This document shows positions 44,314 through 54,186 of a stretch of DNA of 64,000 nt, in pieces. This DNA comes from Rhodococcus jostii RHA1. Its GTDB lineage: Bacteria; Actinomycetota; Actinomycetes; Mycobacteriales; Mycobacteriaceae. Positions within the stretch are counted from its first letter, which is position 1; each line of letters starts with the position of its first letter. Under the pieces are notes generated by a model. That model did not search any database and was not told where the DNA came from. It saw only the letters and a list, made by a program, of their open reading frames with translations. The position numbers and the translations under genes are program-made. The DNA lies in NCBI RefSeq assembly GCF_000014565.1, contig NC_008268.1, positions 2,666,001-2,730,000 on the forward strand, in the 5' to 3' direction.

Positions 44314-45110
44314 ACGGATTCGACTGGTCGAACTTCGGCGCCGTCACCGCGGCGAGCCTTCTCGTGCTCGCCGTCTTCCAGGCCGCGACATTCCTCGTCG
44401 GCCGGCGGATCGGACGCTACAACGTCGTCGATGTGTCCTGGGGCCTCGGTTTCGTCCTGGTAGCGCTCGTGGCCGCCGTCATCGGCGACGGCGACGCACT
44501 GCGCCGCTGGCTGGTGGTGGTGCTCGTCGCGGTGTGGGGTCTGCGACTGACCTGGCACATGTACGCCAAGTCGGCGGGCAAGGGCGAGGACCCCCGCTAC
44601 GTGGAGATGCTCGACAGGGCGGGCGGCAACTCGCCCTGGGTCGTCGTCAGGAAGATCTTTCTCACCCAGGGACTCGCGCAGTGGTTCGTGTCGCTGCCGC
44701 TGCAGGTGTCGGCAGTGCTCGGTCCCGCATCCGGGCTCGGCGCGGTCGTCGGGGTGCTCGGCGCCCTCCTGTGGGTGGTCGGTGTCGTGTTCGAAGCGGT
44801 CGGCGACCACCAGTTGATGGCGTTCAAGGCAGACCCGTCCAACAAGGGCGAGATCATGGACGTCGGCCTGTGGGCATGGACGCGGCACCCGAACTACTTC
44901 GGCGACTCCTGCGTGTGGTGGGGACTGTGGCTCCTCGCGGCGAGCGTGTGGCCCGGCGCCGTCACCGTGCTGTCTCCCGTGGTCATGACGTACTTCCTGG
45001 TGTTCGCAACCGGGGCGAGGCTGCTCGAGAAGTCGATGTCGCAGCGTCCCGGCTACCCCGAATACCAGCAGCGCACCAGCTATTTCCTCCCCTTGCCGCC
45101 GAAGCGGTGA
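44310..45110 (+). CDS. DUF1295 membrane protein (Rv0446c-like, steroid-5-alpha-reductase fold)
   Basis: The 266-residue protein has about six transmembrane segments and belongs to DUF1295, related to the C-terminal domain of steroid 5-alpha-reductases and isoprenylcysteine methyltransferases. The conserved NVVDVSWGLGFVLVAL is near residues 38-53 and the cofactor motif GLWAWTRHPNYFGD near 188-201. With the FAD oxidoreductase it may reduce a methylene or unsaturated fatty acyl chain made by the CFA enzymes. It overlaps the preceding gene by ATGA; 98 bases separate it from sigK. Confidence 0.85.
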   Translation: MNGFDWSNFGAVTAASLLVLAVFQAATFLVGRRIGRYNVVDVSWGLGFVLVALVAAVIGDGDALRRWLVVVLVAVWGLRLTWHMYAKSAGKGEDPRYVEMLDRAGGNSPWVVVRKIFLTQGLAQWFVSLPLQVSAVLGPASGLGAVVGVLGALLWVVGVVFEAVGDHQLMAFKADPSNKGEIMDVGLWAWTRHPNYFGDSCVWWGLWLLAASVWPGAVTVLSPVVMTYFLVFATGARLLEKSMSQRPGYPEYQQRTSYFLPLPPKR

Positions 45111-45208
45111 GTGCCATGCCGGCATCGCTCGCATCCCCTCGGATCCCATCGTGGTCACACCGGCCGCAACCTGCTATTAGGCTGTGGATCGATGAACGGA
45201 ATGGGCCG

Positions 45209-45787
45209 ATGACCGGTGTCGACAGGGACACGGAGAACGTGACGCTGACGGCGTTGCTGGCGCGTATCGCGCAGGGCGAGCGGGATGCCTTCAGCGACTT
45301 CTACGAACGCACCAGCGCGCGGGTGTACGGCATGGTGCTGCGGGTACTGCGCGATCCCGGATACAGCGAGGAAACCACCCAAGAGGTGTACCTGCAGGTC
45401 TGGAACAACGCGGACAAATTCGATCCGAAGCAGGGGTCACCGCTGTCGTGGCTGATCACCCTCGCACATCGCCGTGCCGTCGACCGGGTGCGGTCGGAGC
45501 AGTCCGGCACCGAACGGGAAGCCGCCTACGGCGCCTCGAGTTGGTACGGGCCGTTCGACGCGGTGTCGGAGGAAGTCACCCGACGCGGCGACACCAGCGA
45601 CGTCGTCGACTGCCTCGGCACGCTCACCGAAGTCCAGCAGAGAACCGTGGTCCTCGCCTATTACGGAGGCCTGACGTACCGAGAGGTGTCGGAACGGCTG
45701 TCCGTGGCGCTTCCCACGGTGAAATCACGAATTCGAGACGGACTGATCAGGCTCAAGCAATGTCTGGGGGTGCAGTTCGATGGATGA
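45209..45787 (+). CDS. sigK: ECF sigma factor SigK
   Basis: The 192-residue ECF sigma factor has region 2 (AFSDFYERTSARVYGMVLRV through SEETTQEVYLQVW) and region 4 (VQQRTVVLAYYGGLTYREVS, LPTVKSRIRDGLIRLKQ). Sequence and context match SigK of mycobacteria: rskA follows immediately and Rv0446c-Rv0449c-like genes precede it. It should direct RNA polymerase to CCATCC/CCGAAT promoters, three of which lie at 37.9-38.9 kb. ATG at 45209 is chosen by comparison with the N-terminus of mycobacterial SigK; upstream in-frame GTG/ATG codons at 45107-45116 would give an unusual tail. Confidence 0.93.
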   Translation: MTGVDRDTENVTLTALLARIAQGERDAFSDFYERTSARVYGMVLRVLRDPGYSEETTQEVYLQVWNNADKFDPKQGSPLSWLITLAHRRAVDRVRSEQSGTEREAAYGASSWYGPFDAVSEEVTRRGDTSDVVDCLGTLTEVQQRTVVLAYYGGLTYREVSERLSVALPTVKSRIRDGLIRLKQCLGVQFDG

Positions 45788-46517
45788 GTCCCAGCACGAA
45801 ATCCTCGACCTCGCCCAGGTGTACGCCCTCGACGCCGTCGACGATCAGCAGCGCCGCGAGATCGACACCGCGGTGCAGAGCGCACCGCCCGACGTTCGCC
45901 TCGAATTCGACACCGCCGTGCGCGATGTGCACGAGACGATGGCCGCCCAGTCCGCGTCCACCGCGGTCGAGCCGCCCGTTCACCTGCTCGGGCGCATCCT
46001 CGATGCATTGCCCGGCACCGCCGCTGCACCCGCACCGATAGCACTGGACGAGGTTCGTGCGCGCAAGCGCAGGCGTCTCGTGGCGGCACTCAGTGCGGCG
46101 GCCGCGGTGATCGTCCTCGCCGTGGGTGGCATCACCGTCGCCCAGCAGTTGCAGAGCGAGGACGGCCAACCCGTGCCCGCGCAGATCCTCGCGGCCGACG
46201 ACGTCCGCACGGCGGTGGCACCGATCGCCGGTGGCGGTTCGGCCACAGTCGTGTACTCCAAGGACGTCGACGCCGGAGTGCTGGTGATGAACGACGTCCC
46301 GCCGCCCGCACCGGGTTCGGTGTATCAGATGTGGCTGCTCGGACCGTCACACGAGCCGGTGTCCGCCGGAATCATGGAAGCCGATGACGTGTCACCGTCG
46401 ACCACCGCGGTCGTGAACGACATCGACCAGTCCACGGAACTCGGATTCAGTGTGGAACCGCCCGGCGGTTCCACCCAGCCGACCGGCGACATCTTCGCGA
46501 CGGTGAACCTCACCTGA
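45780..46517 (+). CDS. rskA: Anti-sigma-K factor RskA
   Basis: The 245-residue membrane anti-sigma factor has a cytoplasmic SigK-binding domain (residues ~1-95, ILDLAQVYALDAVDDQQRRE at the start), basic stop-transfer RKRRR at 96-99, one transmembrane helix (~100-121) and an extracytoplasmic RskA C-terminal domain (VYSKDVDAGVLVMNDVPPP and PGSVYQMWLLG). In mycobacteria RskA holds SigK inactive until regulated intramembrane proteolysis releases it. Its start lies inside the sigK stop region, so the two are coupled. It is followed at once by a perfect terminator palindrome. Confidence 0.92.
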   Translation: MDESQHEILDLAQVYALDAVDDQQRREIDTAVQSAPPDVRLEFDTAVRDVHETMAAQSASTAVEPPVHLLGRILDALPGTAAAPAPIALDEVRARKRRRLVAALSAAAAVIVLAVGGITVAQQLQSEDGQPVPAQILAADDVRTAVAPIAGGGSATVVYSKDVDAGVLVMNDVPPPAPGSVYQMWLLGPSHEPVSAGIMEADDVSPSTTAVVNDIDQSTELGFSVEPPGGSTQPTGDIFATVNLT

Positions 46518-46563
46518 CACGTGAGTGGCGAAGCGTCCCGCGGGACGCTTCGCCACTCACGTG
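46518..46563. terminator. Perfect 46-bp palindrome, family 2 (bidirectional terminator)
   Basis: Twenty-three-base arms are fully complementary: the left half starts CACGTGAGTGGCGAAGCG and meets its mirror image at TCCCG|CGGGA. It begins directly after the rskA stop and ends 13 bases before the glcB stop, so it can terminate both convergent genes. The right half occurs again at 38841-38858. Confidence 0.88.
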
Positions 46564-46576
46564 GGGAAACTACCGG

Positions 46577-48760
46577 TCAGGCGTTGGCTGCTTTGTATTC
46601 GCGGCGGCGGCGGTGCAGGATCGGTTCGGTGTAGCCGGAGGGTTGGGTGGTGCCGTCGAGGATGAGTTCCTTCGCGGCCTGGAAGGCGATGTTGGTGTCG
46701 AAGTCCGGGGCCAGGGGCCGGTAGGTGGGGTCGTTCTGGTTCTGCCGGTCCACGATCGGGGCCATCCGTTGCAGTGACTGCACGACCTGGTCGGCGGTGA
46801 CCACGCCGTGCCGGATCCAGTTCGCCAGCAGCTGGGATGAGATGCGGAGGGTGGCGCGGTCTTCCATCAGGGCGACGTCGTGGATGTCGGGGACCTTGGA
46901 GCAGCCGACGCCGGCGTCGATCCAGCGGACCACGTAGCCGAGGATGGACTGGCAGTTGTTGTCGAGTTCTTCCTGTTTCTCGGCGTCGGACCAGTCGGTG
47001 CTGGGGGCGAGGGGGATGGTGAGGATCTCGTCGAGGGTGGCCCGCCGGGTGCCCTTCAGCTGGTTTTGGACGGCGACGACGTCGACCTGGTGGTAGTGGG
47101 TGGCGTGCAGGGTGGCCCCGGTCGGGGACGGCACCCATGCGGTGTTCGCGCCGGCCTTGGGGTGGCCGATCTTCTGGTCGAGCATCTCGGCCATCAGCTC
47201 GGTCATCGCCCACATGCCCTTGCCGATCTGCGCCCGCCCCTGCAGCCCGCAGGCGAGTCCGGTGTCGACGTTCCAGTCCTCGTAGGCGGTGATCCAGGTC
47301 TGCTTCTTCATCTCGGCCTTGCGGATCATCGGCCCGGCCTCCATCGAGGTGTGGATCTCGTCGCCGGTGCGGTCGAGGAACCCGGTGTTGATGAACACCA
47401 CCCGCTCCCGGGCTTCGTTGATGCAGGCGGCGAGGTTGACGGTGGTGCGGCGTTCCTCGTCCATGATGCCGACCTTGAGGGTGTTGGCGGGCAGCCCGAG
47501 GACCTGCTCGACGCGGCCGAACAGTTCGGTGGTGAACGCGACCTCGTCGGGGCCGTGCTGCTTGGGTTTGACGATGTAGATCGACCCGGTGCGGGAGTTG
47601 ACCAACGGCCCCGTCGCCTCGCCCGTGCTGAGTCCGTGGACGGCGCACAGGGAGGTGATCAGGGCGTCGAGGATGCCCTCGGGGATTTCGGTGCCGTCGC
47701 CGTGCAGGATCGCCGGGGTGGTCATCAGGTGCCCGACGTTGCGGACGAACAGCAGCGACCGCCCGTGCAGGGTGAGCTCGGACCCGTCCGGGGCGGTGTA
47801 GGTGCGGTCCGGGTTGAGGCGGCGGGTGAACGCGGTGCCGCCCTTGGTCATCTCCTCGGTCAGGTCGCCGCGGTTGAGGCCCAGCCAGTTGCGGTAGCCG
47901 ATCACCTTGTCGTCGGCGTCGACGGCGGCGACGGAGTCCTCGAAGTCCATGATGGTGGTGACCGCGGACTCGAGCACCACGTCCTTGACCCCGGCGGTGT
48001 CGGTGGACCCGATCGGGGAGGTGGGGTCGATCTGGATTTCCGCGTGCAACCCGTGATTGCGCAGCAGCACACTGGTCGGGGCGGCCGGGTCGCCGAGGTA
48101 GCCGACGAACTTACCCGGCTCCGCCAGCCCGGTGACGGTGCCGTCGGCGAGCTGCACGGTCAGCGCGGTGCCGTCGACGGTGTAGCGGGCGGCGTCGGCG
48201 TGCGACCCCTGCGCGAGGGGGGCGGCGGTGTCGAGGAAGGTGCGGGCCCAGGCGATGACCCGGTCGCCGCGGACCTTGTTGTAGGTGGCGCCCGCCTCCG
48301 CGCCGCCGTCGTCGGGGATGGCGTTGGTGCCGTACAGGGCGTCGTACAGCGACCCCCACCGGGCGTTGGAGGCGTTCAGCGCGAAGCGGGCGTTGAGGAC
48401 CGGGACCACCAGCTGCGGGCCGGCGGTGGCGGTGATCTCGGTGTCCACGTTCGCCGTGGACACCTCGAAGGGGGCCGGTTCGGGCACCAGGTACCCGATC
48501 TCGGTCAGGAACGCCTTGTACTCGGCCGGGTCGATCGCCGTCCCGGCCCGGTCGCGGTGCCAGCCGTCGATCCGGGCCTGCAGGTCGTCGCGGGTGGACA
48601 GCAGGGCCTTGTTCTTCGGCGCCAGCTCGTCGATCACCGTGGCCGCACCCGACCAGAACCCGTCGGCGTCCACCCCGGTCCCGGGCAGCGCCTCCTCGTT
48701 CACGAAGTCGTAGAGCACCTTCGCGACCTGCAGACCGCCGACCTCAACACGCTCAGTCAT
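46577..48760 (-). CDS. glcB: Malate synthase G
   Basis: The 727-residue enzyme condenses glyoxylate with acetyl-CoA to malate. Hallmarks are [29 protein letters not shown], the substrate site [15 protein letters not shown] and [15 protein letters not shown], and a late [21 protein letters not shown] region (catalytic and CoA-contact part). Length is normal for the monomeric G form. ATG at 48760 ([10 protein letters not shown]) follows GGAAGGTGAG; an in-frame ATG 36 bases upstream is less likely. It may use glyoxylate from the allantoin route encoded further along the same strand. Confidence 0.95.
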   Translation of the reverse strand: MTERVEVGGLQVAKVLYDFVNEEALPGTGVDADGFWSGAATVIDELAPKNKALLSTRDDLQARIDGWHRDRAGTAIDPAEYKAFLTEIGYLVPEPAPFEVSTANVDTEITATAGPQLVVPVLNARFALNASNARWGSLYDALYGTNAIPDDGGAEAGATYNKVRGDRVIAWARTFLDTAAPLAQGSHADAARYTVDGTALTVQLADGTVTGLAEPGKFVGYLGDPAAPTSVLLRNHGLHAEIQIDPTSPIGSTDTAGVKDVVLESAVTTIMDFEDSVAAVDADDKVIGYRNWLGLNRGDLTEEMTKGGTAFTRRLNPDRTYTAPDGSELTLHGRSLLFVRNVGHLMTTPAILHGDGTEIPEGILDALITSLCAVHGLSTGEATGPLVNSRTGSIYIVKPKQHGPDEVAFTTELFGRVEQVLGLPANTLKVGIMDEERRTTVNLAACINEARERVVFINTGFLDRTGDEIHTSMEAGPMIRKAEMKKQTWITAYEDWNVDTGLACGLQGRAQIGKGMWAMTELMAEMLDQKIGHPKAGANTAWVPSPTGATLHATHYHQVDVVAVQNQLKGTRRATLDEILTIPLAPSTDWSDAEKQEELDNNCQSILGYVVRWIDAGVGCSKVPDIHDVALMEDRATLRISSQLLANWIRHGVVTADQVVQSLQRMAPIVDRQNQNDPTYRPLAPDFDTNIAFQAAKELILDGTTQPSGYTEPILHRRRREYKAANA

Positions 48761-48800
48761 GAAATGACTCACCTTCCGCACTTGGCAAACTTCCACGATG

Positions 48801-48816
48801 CGAAAACACAGTTTCG
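48801..48816. promoter_or_regulatory. Inverted repeat in the glcB promoter region
   Basis: CGAAA-ACACAG-TTTCG lies 41-56 bases upstream of the glcB start in the 134-base gap to pyk. It may be an operator for acetate or glyoxylate control of glcB; nothing else supports it. Confidence 0.35.
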
Positions 48817-48894
48817 TATCTTGACATCAAGAAAACCGTGTCCATCGAGTTCTGTCAATAGCGGACGGGCGTACGGTTACAGCGTCACATCCGA

Positions 48895-50367
48895 TCAGTG
48901 GTCTTCCTCGCCGATCCTGTGAACGTGGATCAGGTTCGTCGAGCCGACGGTGCCCGGAGGCGATCCCGCGACGATGACGACGAGGTCACCCCGCTGGTAC
49001 CGTCCCAGGCCGAGGAGCGCGTGGTCGACCTGATGGATCATCTGGTCGGTCGATTCGACGGGGTCGACGAGGAACGTCTCGGTCCCCCACGTCAGCGCGA
49101 GCTGAGCGCGCACCGCCGGGAGCGGGGTGAACGCCAGCAACGGCAGCGGAGTGTGCAGTCGCGCCAGCCGCCGCACCGTGTCCCCGGATTGGGTGAACGC
49201 GACGAGCGCCGCCGCGCCCAATCGTTCCCCGATGTCGCGCGCCGCGTAGGACAGCACTCCGCCCTTCGTGCGGGGTACGTGCGCCAGCGGCGGAACGTGC
49301 GTGGACTTCTCCTCGACTGCGCTGATGATGCGGCCCATGGTGCGGACCGTTTCCATCACGTGCTTCCCGACGGACGTTTCGCCCGACAGCATGACGGCGT
49401 CGGCACCGTCGAGGACGGCGTTGGCCACGTCGGACGCCTCGGCGCGGGTGGGCCGCGAGTTCTCGATCATCGACTCGAGCATCTGCGTCGCGACGATGAC
49501 CGGCTTCGCATTCTCGCGGGCTATTTGGATGGCCCGTTTCTGCGCGAGCGGCACCTGTTCGAGGGGTAGTTCGACACCCAGATCGCCGCGGGCGACCATC
49601 ACCGCGTCGAACGCCAGCACGATGGCCTCGAGGTTGTCGATCGCCTCCGGTTTCTCGAGCTTCGCGATCACCGGGACCCTGCGGCCGACCCGATCCATCA
49701 CGGCATGGACGAGTTCGATGTCTGCGGCCGATCGCACGAACGACAGGGCAATGAGGTCGACGCCGAGACGCAGCGCGAACTCGAGGTCGGCGATGTCCTT
49801 GCCCGACAGGGCCGGAACCGACACGTTCATCCCCGGCAGGGACACACCCTTGTTGTTGCTGACCGGTCCGCCCTCGGTGACCCGGCACACCACGTCGTTG
49901 CCGTCGACGTCCGTGACGACCAATCCGATCTTGCCGTCGTCGACGAGCAACCGGTCACCGGGCTCGGCGTCCTCGGCCAGCTGCTTGTAGGTGGTGGAGA
50001 CCCGGTCGTGGGTGCCCTCGCACTCGTCGACGGTGATCCGCACGAGGTCGCCGTCCGACCAGACTGTGCTGCCTTCGGCGAAACGCCCCAACCTGATCTT
50101 CGGGCCCTGAAGATCGGCGAGAATACCTACTGCCCGGCCGGCGAGTTCGGACGCGTCCCGCACCCGGAGGTAGTTCTCCTCGTGATCGGAATGTTCGCCG
50201 TGGCTGAAGTTGAGCCGTGCGATGTCCATTCCGCAGTCGACGAGTTCGCGTATGCGGTCGCCGGTTGCCGTTGCGGGCCCGAGGGTGCACACGATCTTCG
50301 CGCGCCTCGCCGACGCGGGCGCCTCCCGGCCGGGTGTGCCGAGGTATTCGGAAACTGTTGCTGTCAT
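48895..50367 (-). CDS. pyk: Pyruvate kinase
   Basis: The 490-residue enzyme converts phosphoenolpyruvate and ADP to pyruvate and ATP. Its start RRAKIVCTLGPATATGDRI and DIARLNFSHGEH are the nucleotide and PEP-site strands. The active-site VIAKLEKPEAIDNLEAIV contains the catalytic lysine, followed by the metal-binding MVARGDLGVELP and IVATQMLESMI. The C-terminal allosteric domain with FTQSGDTVRRLARL and PPGTVGSTNLIHV is present. Length is standard. It lies between glcB and aceE on the minus strand, separated from aceE by 18 bases. Confidence 0.95.
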   Translation of the reverse strand: MTATVSEYLGTPGREAPASARRAKIVCTLGPATATGDRIRELVDCGMDIARLNFSHGEHSDHEENYLRVRDASELAGRAVGILADLQGPKIRLGRFAEGSTVWSDGDLVRITVDECEGTHDRVSTTYKQLAEDAEPGDRLLVDDGKIGLVVTDVDGNDVVCRVTEGGPVSNNKGVSLPGMNVSVPALSGKDIADLEFALRLGVDLIALSFVRSAADIELVHAVMDRVGRRVPVIAKLEKPEAIDNLEAIVLAFDAVMVARGDLGVELPLEQVPLAQKRAIQIARENAKPVIVATQMLESMIENSRPTRAEASDVANAVLDGADAVMLSGETSVGKHVMETVRTMGRIISAVEEKSTHVPPLAHVPRTKGGVLSYAARDIGERLGAAALVAFTQSGDTVRRLARLHTPLPLLAFTPLPAVRAQLALTWGTETFLVDPVESTDQMIHQVDHALLGLGRYQRGDLVVIVAGSPPGTVGSTNLIHVHRIGEEDH

Positions 50368-50385
50368 CGGATTTTCGATTCCGTT

Positions 50386-53355
50386 CTATGCACTGCCGGT
50401 GTCGGCGTAGGAGACGGCGGCGGCGCGGACGTCGTCGATGCGGTACCGGTTGGCGGCTTCGACGGCCTTGGAGCGGTCGAGGGTGCCTTCGCCGGCGAGG
50501 GCGGACAGGACGGCGACGACGATGGATTCGGCGTCGACGTTGAAGTACCGGCGGGCGGCGGGGCGGGTGTCGGAGAAGCCGAACCCGTCGGTGCCGAGGG
50601 TGGTGTACGAGCCGGGCACCCACTGACGGATCCGATCGGCGACGGCGCGCATCCAGTCCGAGGCCGCCACGAACGGGCCGGCGGCGTCGGACAACGCCTG
50701 CGTGACGTAGGGCAGCGGGGCGTCGGTGCCGGGGTCGCGCAGCGCCTGGCGCTCCGATTCGATGCCGTCGCGGCGCAGCTCACCCCAGGAGGTGACCGAC
50801 CACACGTCGGCGGCCACACCCCACTCGTCGGCGAGCAGTTCCTGCGCACGCAGCCCCTCGGGCATGGTGACACCGGAGACCAGGATCTGCGCCCTGGGCG
50901 CGGAGCCTGCGGAGTGCGCGTGTTGTGGCGCGGAGCCTGCGGAGTGCGCGTGTTGTGGCGCGGAGCCTGCGGAGTGCCCGTGTTGAGGCGCGGAGCCTGC
51001 GGAGTGCCCGTGTTGAGGCGCGGAGCCTGCGGAGTGCCCGTTATTAGACGCGGAATCGCCCGAAGCCTGCGACTTCTTGAACAGGTACATGCCCTTGAGC
51101 AGGCCCTCGACGTTGAGGTCGGCGGGCTCGGCGGGCTGGGAGTAGGGCTCGTTGTAGAGGGTGATGTAGTAGAAGATGTCCTCGCCACCGAACCCCGGCT
51201 TCAGCGTTCCATCGGCCGCCGGTGTGCCGCCGTACATCCGGCGCAGTCCGTCCTTGACGATGTGCGCGATCTCGTAGGAGAACGCCGGGTCGTAGGCGAC
51301 GGCGGCCGGGTTGGTCGAGGCCAGCAGCAGCGAGTGCCCGTCGGCGTGCTGGAGGCCTTCGCCGGTGAGGGTGGTGCGGCCGGCGGTGGCGCCGAGGACG
51401 AATCCGCGGGCCATCTGATCCGCCGCCGCCCACAACCCGTCGCCGGTGCGCTGGAACCCGAACATCGAGTAGAAGATGTACAGCGGGATCATCGGCTCAC
51501 CGTGGGTGGCATAGGAGGTGCCGACCGCGGTGAACGAGGCGGTCGAGCCGGCCTCGTTGATGCCCTCGTGCAGGATCTGCCCGATCTCCGATTCCTTGTA
51601 GGCGAGCATCAGGTCCGCATCCACCGCCGTGTACAGCTGGCCGTTGCGGTTGTAGATCTTCAAGGAGGGGAACCAGGAGTCCATCCCGAAGGTGCGGGCC
51701 TCGTCCGGGATGATCGGCACGATCCGCTTGCCGATCTCCTTGTCCCGCAACAGCTCCTTCATGATCCGCACCAACGCCATGGTGGTCGCGACCTGCTGCT
51801 TGCCGGAGCCCTTGCGGACCACGTCGTAGGTCGAATCCGGCGGCATCGGCAACGGCGCCGGGCTGGTGCGGCGCTGCGGCAGGAACCCACCGAGCGCGCG
51901 GCGGCGGTCGAGCATGTATTGGATCTCCGGGGCATCGGGGCCGGGGTGGTAGTACGGGGGCATCTTCGGGTCCTTCTCCAACTCGGCGTCGGAGATCGGG
52001 ATGCGCTGCAGGTCCCGGAAATTCTTCAGATCGTCGAGGGTCAGCTTCTTCATCTGGTGGGTGGCGTTGCGGCCCTCGAAGTGCTTGCCCAGGGTGTAGC
52101 CCTTGATGGTGTGCGCCAGGATCACCGTCGGCTGCCCCTTGTGCGCCATCGCCGCCGCGTACGCGGCGTAGATCTTGCGGTAATCGTGGCCGCCGCGCTT
52201 GAGGTTCCAGATGTCCTGATCCGACAGGTTCGCGACCAGTTCCTTCGTCCGCGGATCCCGGCCGAAGAAGTGCTCGCGCACGTACCCGCCGTCGTTGGCC
52301 TTGTACGTTTGGTAGTCACCGTCCGGGGTGACGTTCATCAGGTTGACCAGGGCGCCGTCCCGGTCCGCGTGCAGCAGCGCGTCCCACTCGCGGCCCCAGA
52401 CCACCTTGATCACGTTCCAGCCGGCGCCGCGGAAGAACGACTCCAACTCCTGGATGATCTTGCCGTTGCCGCGGACCGGGCCGTCGAGGCGCTGCAGGTT
52501 GCAGTTCACCACGAACGTCAGGTTGTCGAGGCCCTCGGTGGCCGCCACGTGCGCCAGGCCGCGGGATTCGGGTTCGTCCATCTCCCCGTCACCCAGAAAC
52601 GCCCACACGTGCTGATCGGCGGTGTCCTTGATGCCGCGGTCGTGCAGGTAGTGGTTGAACCTCGCCTGGTAGATCGCGTTCATCGGGCCCAACCCCATCG
52701 ACACGGTCGGGAACTCCCAGAAATCCGGCAGCAGCCGCGGGTGCGGGTACGACGGCAACCCGCCGCCCTGATCGGCGTGCGAGTGTTCCTGCCGGAACCC
52801 GTCCATCCGCTCCGCCGGGATCCGCCCCTCCAAAAAGGCGCGGGCGTAGATGCCCGGCGAGGCGTGGCCCTGGATGAAGATCTGATCCCCACCCCCGGGA
52901 TGGTCCTTGCCGCGGAAGAAGTGGTTGAACCCCACCTCGTACAGGGCCGCCGACGACGCATACGTCGAGATGTGACCACCGACCCCGACCCCGGGGCGTT
53001 GCGCGCGGGTCACCATCACCGCCGCGTTCCACCGGATGAACGCCCGATACCGGCGCTCGGTCTCCTCGTCCCCGGGGAACCACGGCTCGTTCTCCGTCGG
53101 GATGGTGTTCACATAATCGGTCGACGTCAACGCCGGCAACGCGACGTGCTTCTCCCCGGCCCGCTCGAGCATCCGCAACATCAGATACCGGGCACGAGTC
53201 GGTCCGGACCGGTCCAACAGTCCGTCGAACGATTCCAACCACTCCGTGGTCTCGTCCGGGTCGATATCCGGCAGATAAGACGCAACACCCTCACGGATGA
53301 CGCGAACCGAACCGGCGCGGCCAGGGTCTACGGAGGTCGTGGTCTGTTCGAGCAA
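50386..53355 (-). CDS. aceE: Pyruvate dehydrogenase E1 component (homodimeric AceE) with an internal repeat insertion
   Basis: The 989-residue thiamine-diphosphate enzyme decarboxylates pyruvate for the pyruvate dehydrogenase complex. The ThDP/Mg motif is [15 protein letters not shown] to [14 protein letters not shown], near residues 255-285. [21 protein letters not shown] and [14 protein letters not shown] are further family blocks. TTG at 53355 with GGAG seven bases upstream fits the start of the conserved part; an ATG at 53433 would add 26 unconserved residues. The protein is longer than the ~900 residues usual in mycobacteria because residues ~770-819 are five copies of the decapeptide [11 protein letters not shown], inserted in the linker before the C-terminal domain. 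The frame is intact. Confidence 0.93.
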   Translation of the reverse strand: MLEQTTTSVDPGRAGSVRVIREGVASYLPDIDPDETTEWLESFDGLLDRSGPTRARYLMLRMLERAGEKHVALPALTSTDYVNTIPTENEPWFPGDEETERRYRAFIRWNAAVMVTRAQRPGVGVGGHISTYASSAALYEVGFNHFFRGKDHPGGGDQIFIQGHASPGIYARAFLEGRIPAERMDGFRQEHSHADQGGGLPSYPHPRLLPDFWEFPTVSMGLGPMNAIYQARFNHYLHDRGIKDTADQHVWAFLGDGEMDEPESRGLAHVAATEGLDNLTFVVNCNLQRLDGPVRGNGKIIQELESFFRGAGWNVIKVVWGREWDALLHADRDGALVNLMNVTPDGDYQTYKANDGGYVREHFFGRDPRTKELVANLSDQDIWNLKRGGHDYRKIYAAYAAAMAHKGQPTVILAHTIKGYTLGKHFEGRNATHQMKKLTLDDLKNFRDLQRIPISDAELEKDPKMPPYYHPGPDAPEIQYMLDRRRALGGFLPQRRTSPAPLPMPPDSTYDVVRKGSGKQQVATTMALVRIMKELLRDKEIGKRIVPIIPDEARTFGMDSWFPSLKIYNRNGQLYTAVDADLMLAYKESEIGQILHEGINEAGSTASFTAVGTSYATHGEPMIPLYIFYSMFGFQRTGDGLWAAADQMARGFVLGATAGRTTLTGEGLQHADGHSLLLASTNPAAVAYDPAFSYEIAHIVKDGLRRMYGGTPAADGTLKPGFGGEDIFYYITLYNEPYSQPAEPADLNVEGLLKGMYLFKKSQASGDSASNNGHSAGSAPQHGHSAGSAPQHGHSAGSAPQHAHSAGSAPQHAHSAGSAPRAQILVSGVTMPEGLRAQELLADEWGVAADVWSVTSWGELRRDGIESERQALRDPGTDAPLPYVTQALSDAAGPFVAASDWMRAVADRIRQWVPGSYTTLGTDGFGFSDTRPAARRYFNVDAESIVVAVLSALAGEGTLDRSKAVEAANRYRIDDVRAAAVSYADTGSA
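50898..51047 (-). repeat. Five 30-bp tandem repeats inside aceE
   Basis: Five 30-base units start at 50898, 50928, 50958, 50988 and 51018. They differ only at a few positions, e.g. GTGCGCGTG versus GTGCCCGTG; the last unit ends in TTATTAG. In the aceE frame they encode [10 protein letters not shown] or [10 protein letters not shown]. Nearly identical units imply recent slippage expansion. Confidence 0.95.
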
Positions 53356-53445
53356 AGGGATACTCCATCGTTGCGGGCGCGGGATAGGCGCCGTGTCGGC
53401 CGTCCGGGGTGAGGACGAAGCTGTACAACTCACTACATCAGGTGA

Positions 53446-54174
53446 CTACTGCGGTTTCGCGAGCGGCCATCCCGTGATCTGCTTGGGACGCGGGGGCGCG
53501 TAGGTGCGCACCTTCGAGGTCGAGAGACCCAACCCTACAAGAGATTCCGCCAATTTCACAGCCGCACTGACTCCGTCGACCACCGGAACGCCGGTGCGCT
53601 CCCCGATTCGGTCGTCGAGGCCGGCCATTCCACCGCAGCCGAGGCAGATCACCTCGGCCTTGTCTTCGCGCACAGCAGCTTCGGCCTCGTCTACGATCGC
53701 CTCGATCGTGCGCTCGGGGTCGGTTTCCAGGGCGAGGACGGGCAGACCGCTCGCACGTACACTCGCGCACTTGGTGTCGAGGCCCGCGAGCCGGAGCCGA
53801 TCTTCGATGAGCGGGACGGTGCGGTCGAGGGTGGTGACTACGGAGTACTTGTGTCCCAGCATCATTGCGGTACTTGCGGACGCCTCGGTGATGTCGACGA
53901 CGGGGACGTCGAGCAGTTCCTGCAGGCCCTCCCGGCCGTGTTCGCCGTACCCGGCCTGGATCACCGCGTCGTACGGTTCCGGGTACGACCGCACCCGGTC
54001 CATCACCGCGATCGCGGCGAGGTAGCTCTCGAAGTTTCCTTCGACGGATTCCGCACCGATCTCCGGTGTGAGCCCGACGATCTCGGTGCCGGGTGCCGCG
54101 ACGGCCTCGGCCTGTTTGGCGATGGCGTCCGTGATGGACGTGGTGGTGTTGACGTTGACGACGAGAATACGCAT
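53446..54174 (-). CDS. Asp/Glu/hydantoin racemase family protein (allantoin racemase candidate)
   Basis: The 242-residue protein belongs to the Asp/Glu/hydantoin racemase family: ILVVNVNTTTSITDAI at the start, ITEASASTAMMLG in the middle and VICLGCGGMAGLDD near residue 182. In an allantoin operon the expected job is allantoin racemase (HpxA-like), supplying the S-enantiomer. However, the first catalytic cysteine position reads QAGYGEHG: glycine replaces cysteine while the second cysteine is kept, as in arylmalonate decarboxylase. The reaction is therefore uncertain. It lies 12 bases after the permease gene and is the last gene of the operon. Confidence 0.7.
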   Translation of the reverse strand: MRILVVNVNTTTSITDAIAKQAEAVAAPGTEIVGLTPEIGAESVEGNFESYLAAIAVMDRVRSYPEPYDAVIQAGYGEHGREGLQELLDVPVVDITEASASTAMMLGHKYSVVTTLDRTVPLIEDRLRLAGLDTKCASVRASGLPVLALETDPERTIEAIVDEAEAAVREDKAEVICLGCGGMAGLDDRIGERTGVPVVDGVSAAVKLAESLVGLGLSTSKVRTYAPPRPKQITGWPLAKPQ

Positions 54175-54186
54175 CGAAAGCTCCTG

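Noticed and set aside
50898..51047. CRISPR array
   Set aside because: Units are contiguous with no unique spacers and stay in the aceE reading frame; this is a coding minisatellite.
49705..53412. 1235-codon open frame on the plus strand opposite aceE and pyk
   Set aside because: It is antisense to two well-recognised genes; long open frames on the reverse strand are expected in very GC-rich coding DNA, and its translation is Arg/Val/Gly/His-rich with no domain.
53356..53433. Upstream ATG start of aceE at 53433
   Set aside because: The added 26 residues do not resemble E1 N-termini, and TTG at 53355 has GGAG at good spacing. It cannot be excluded.
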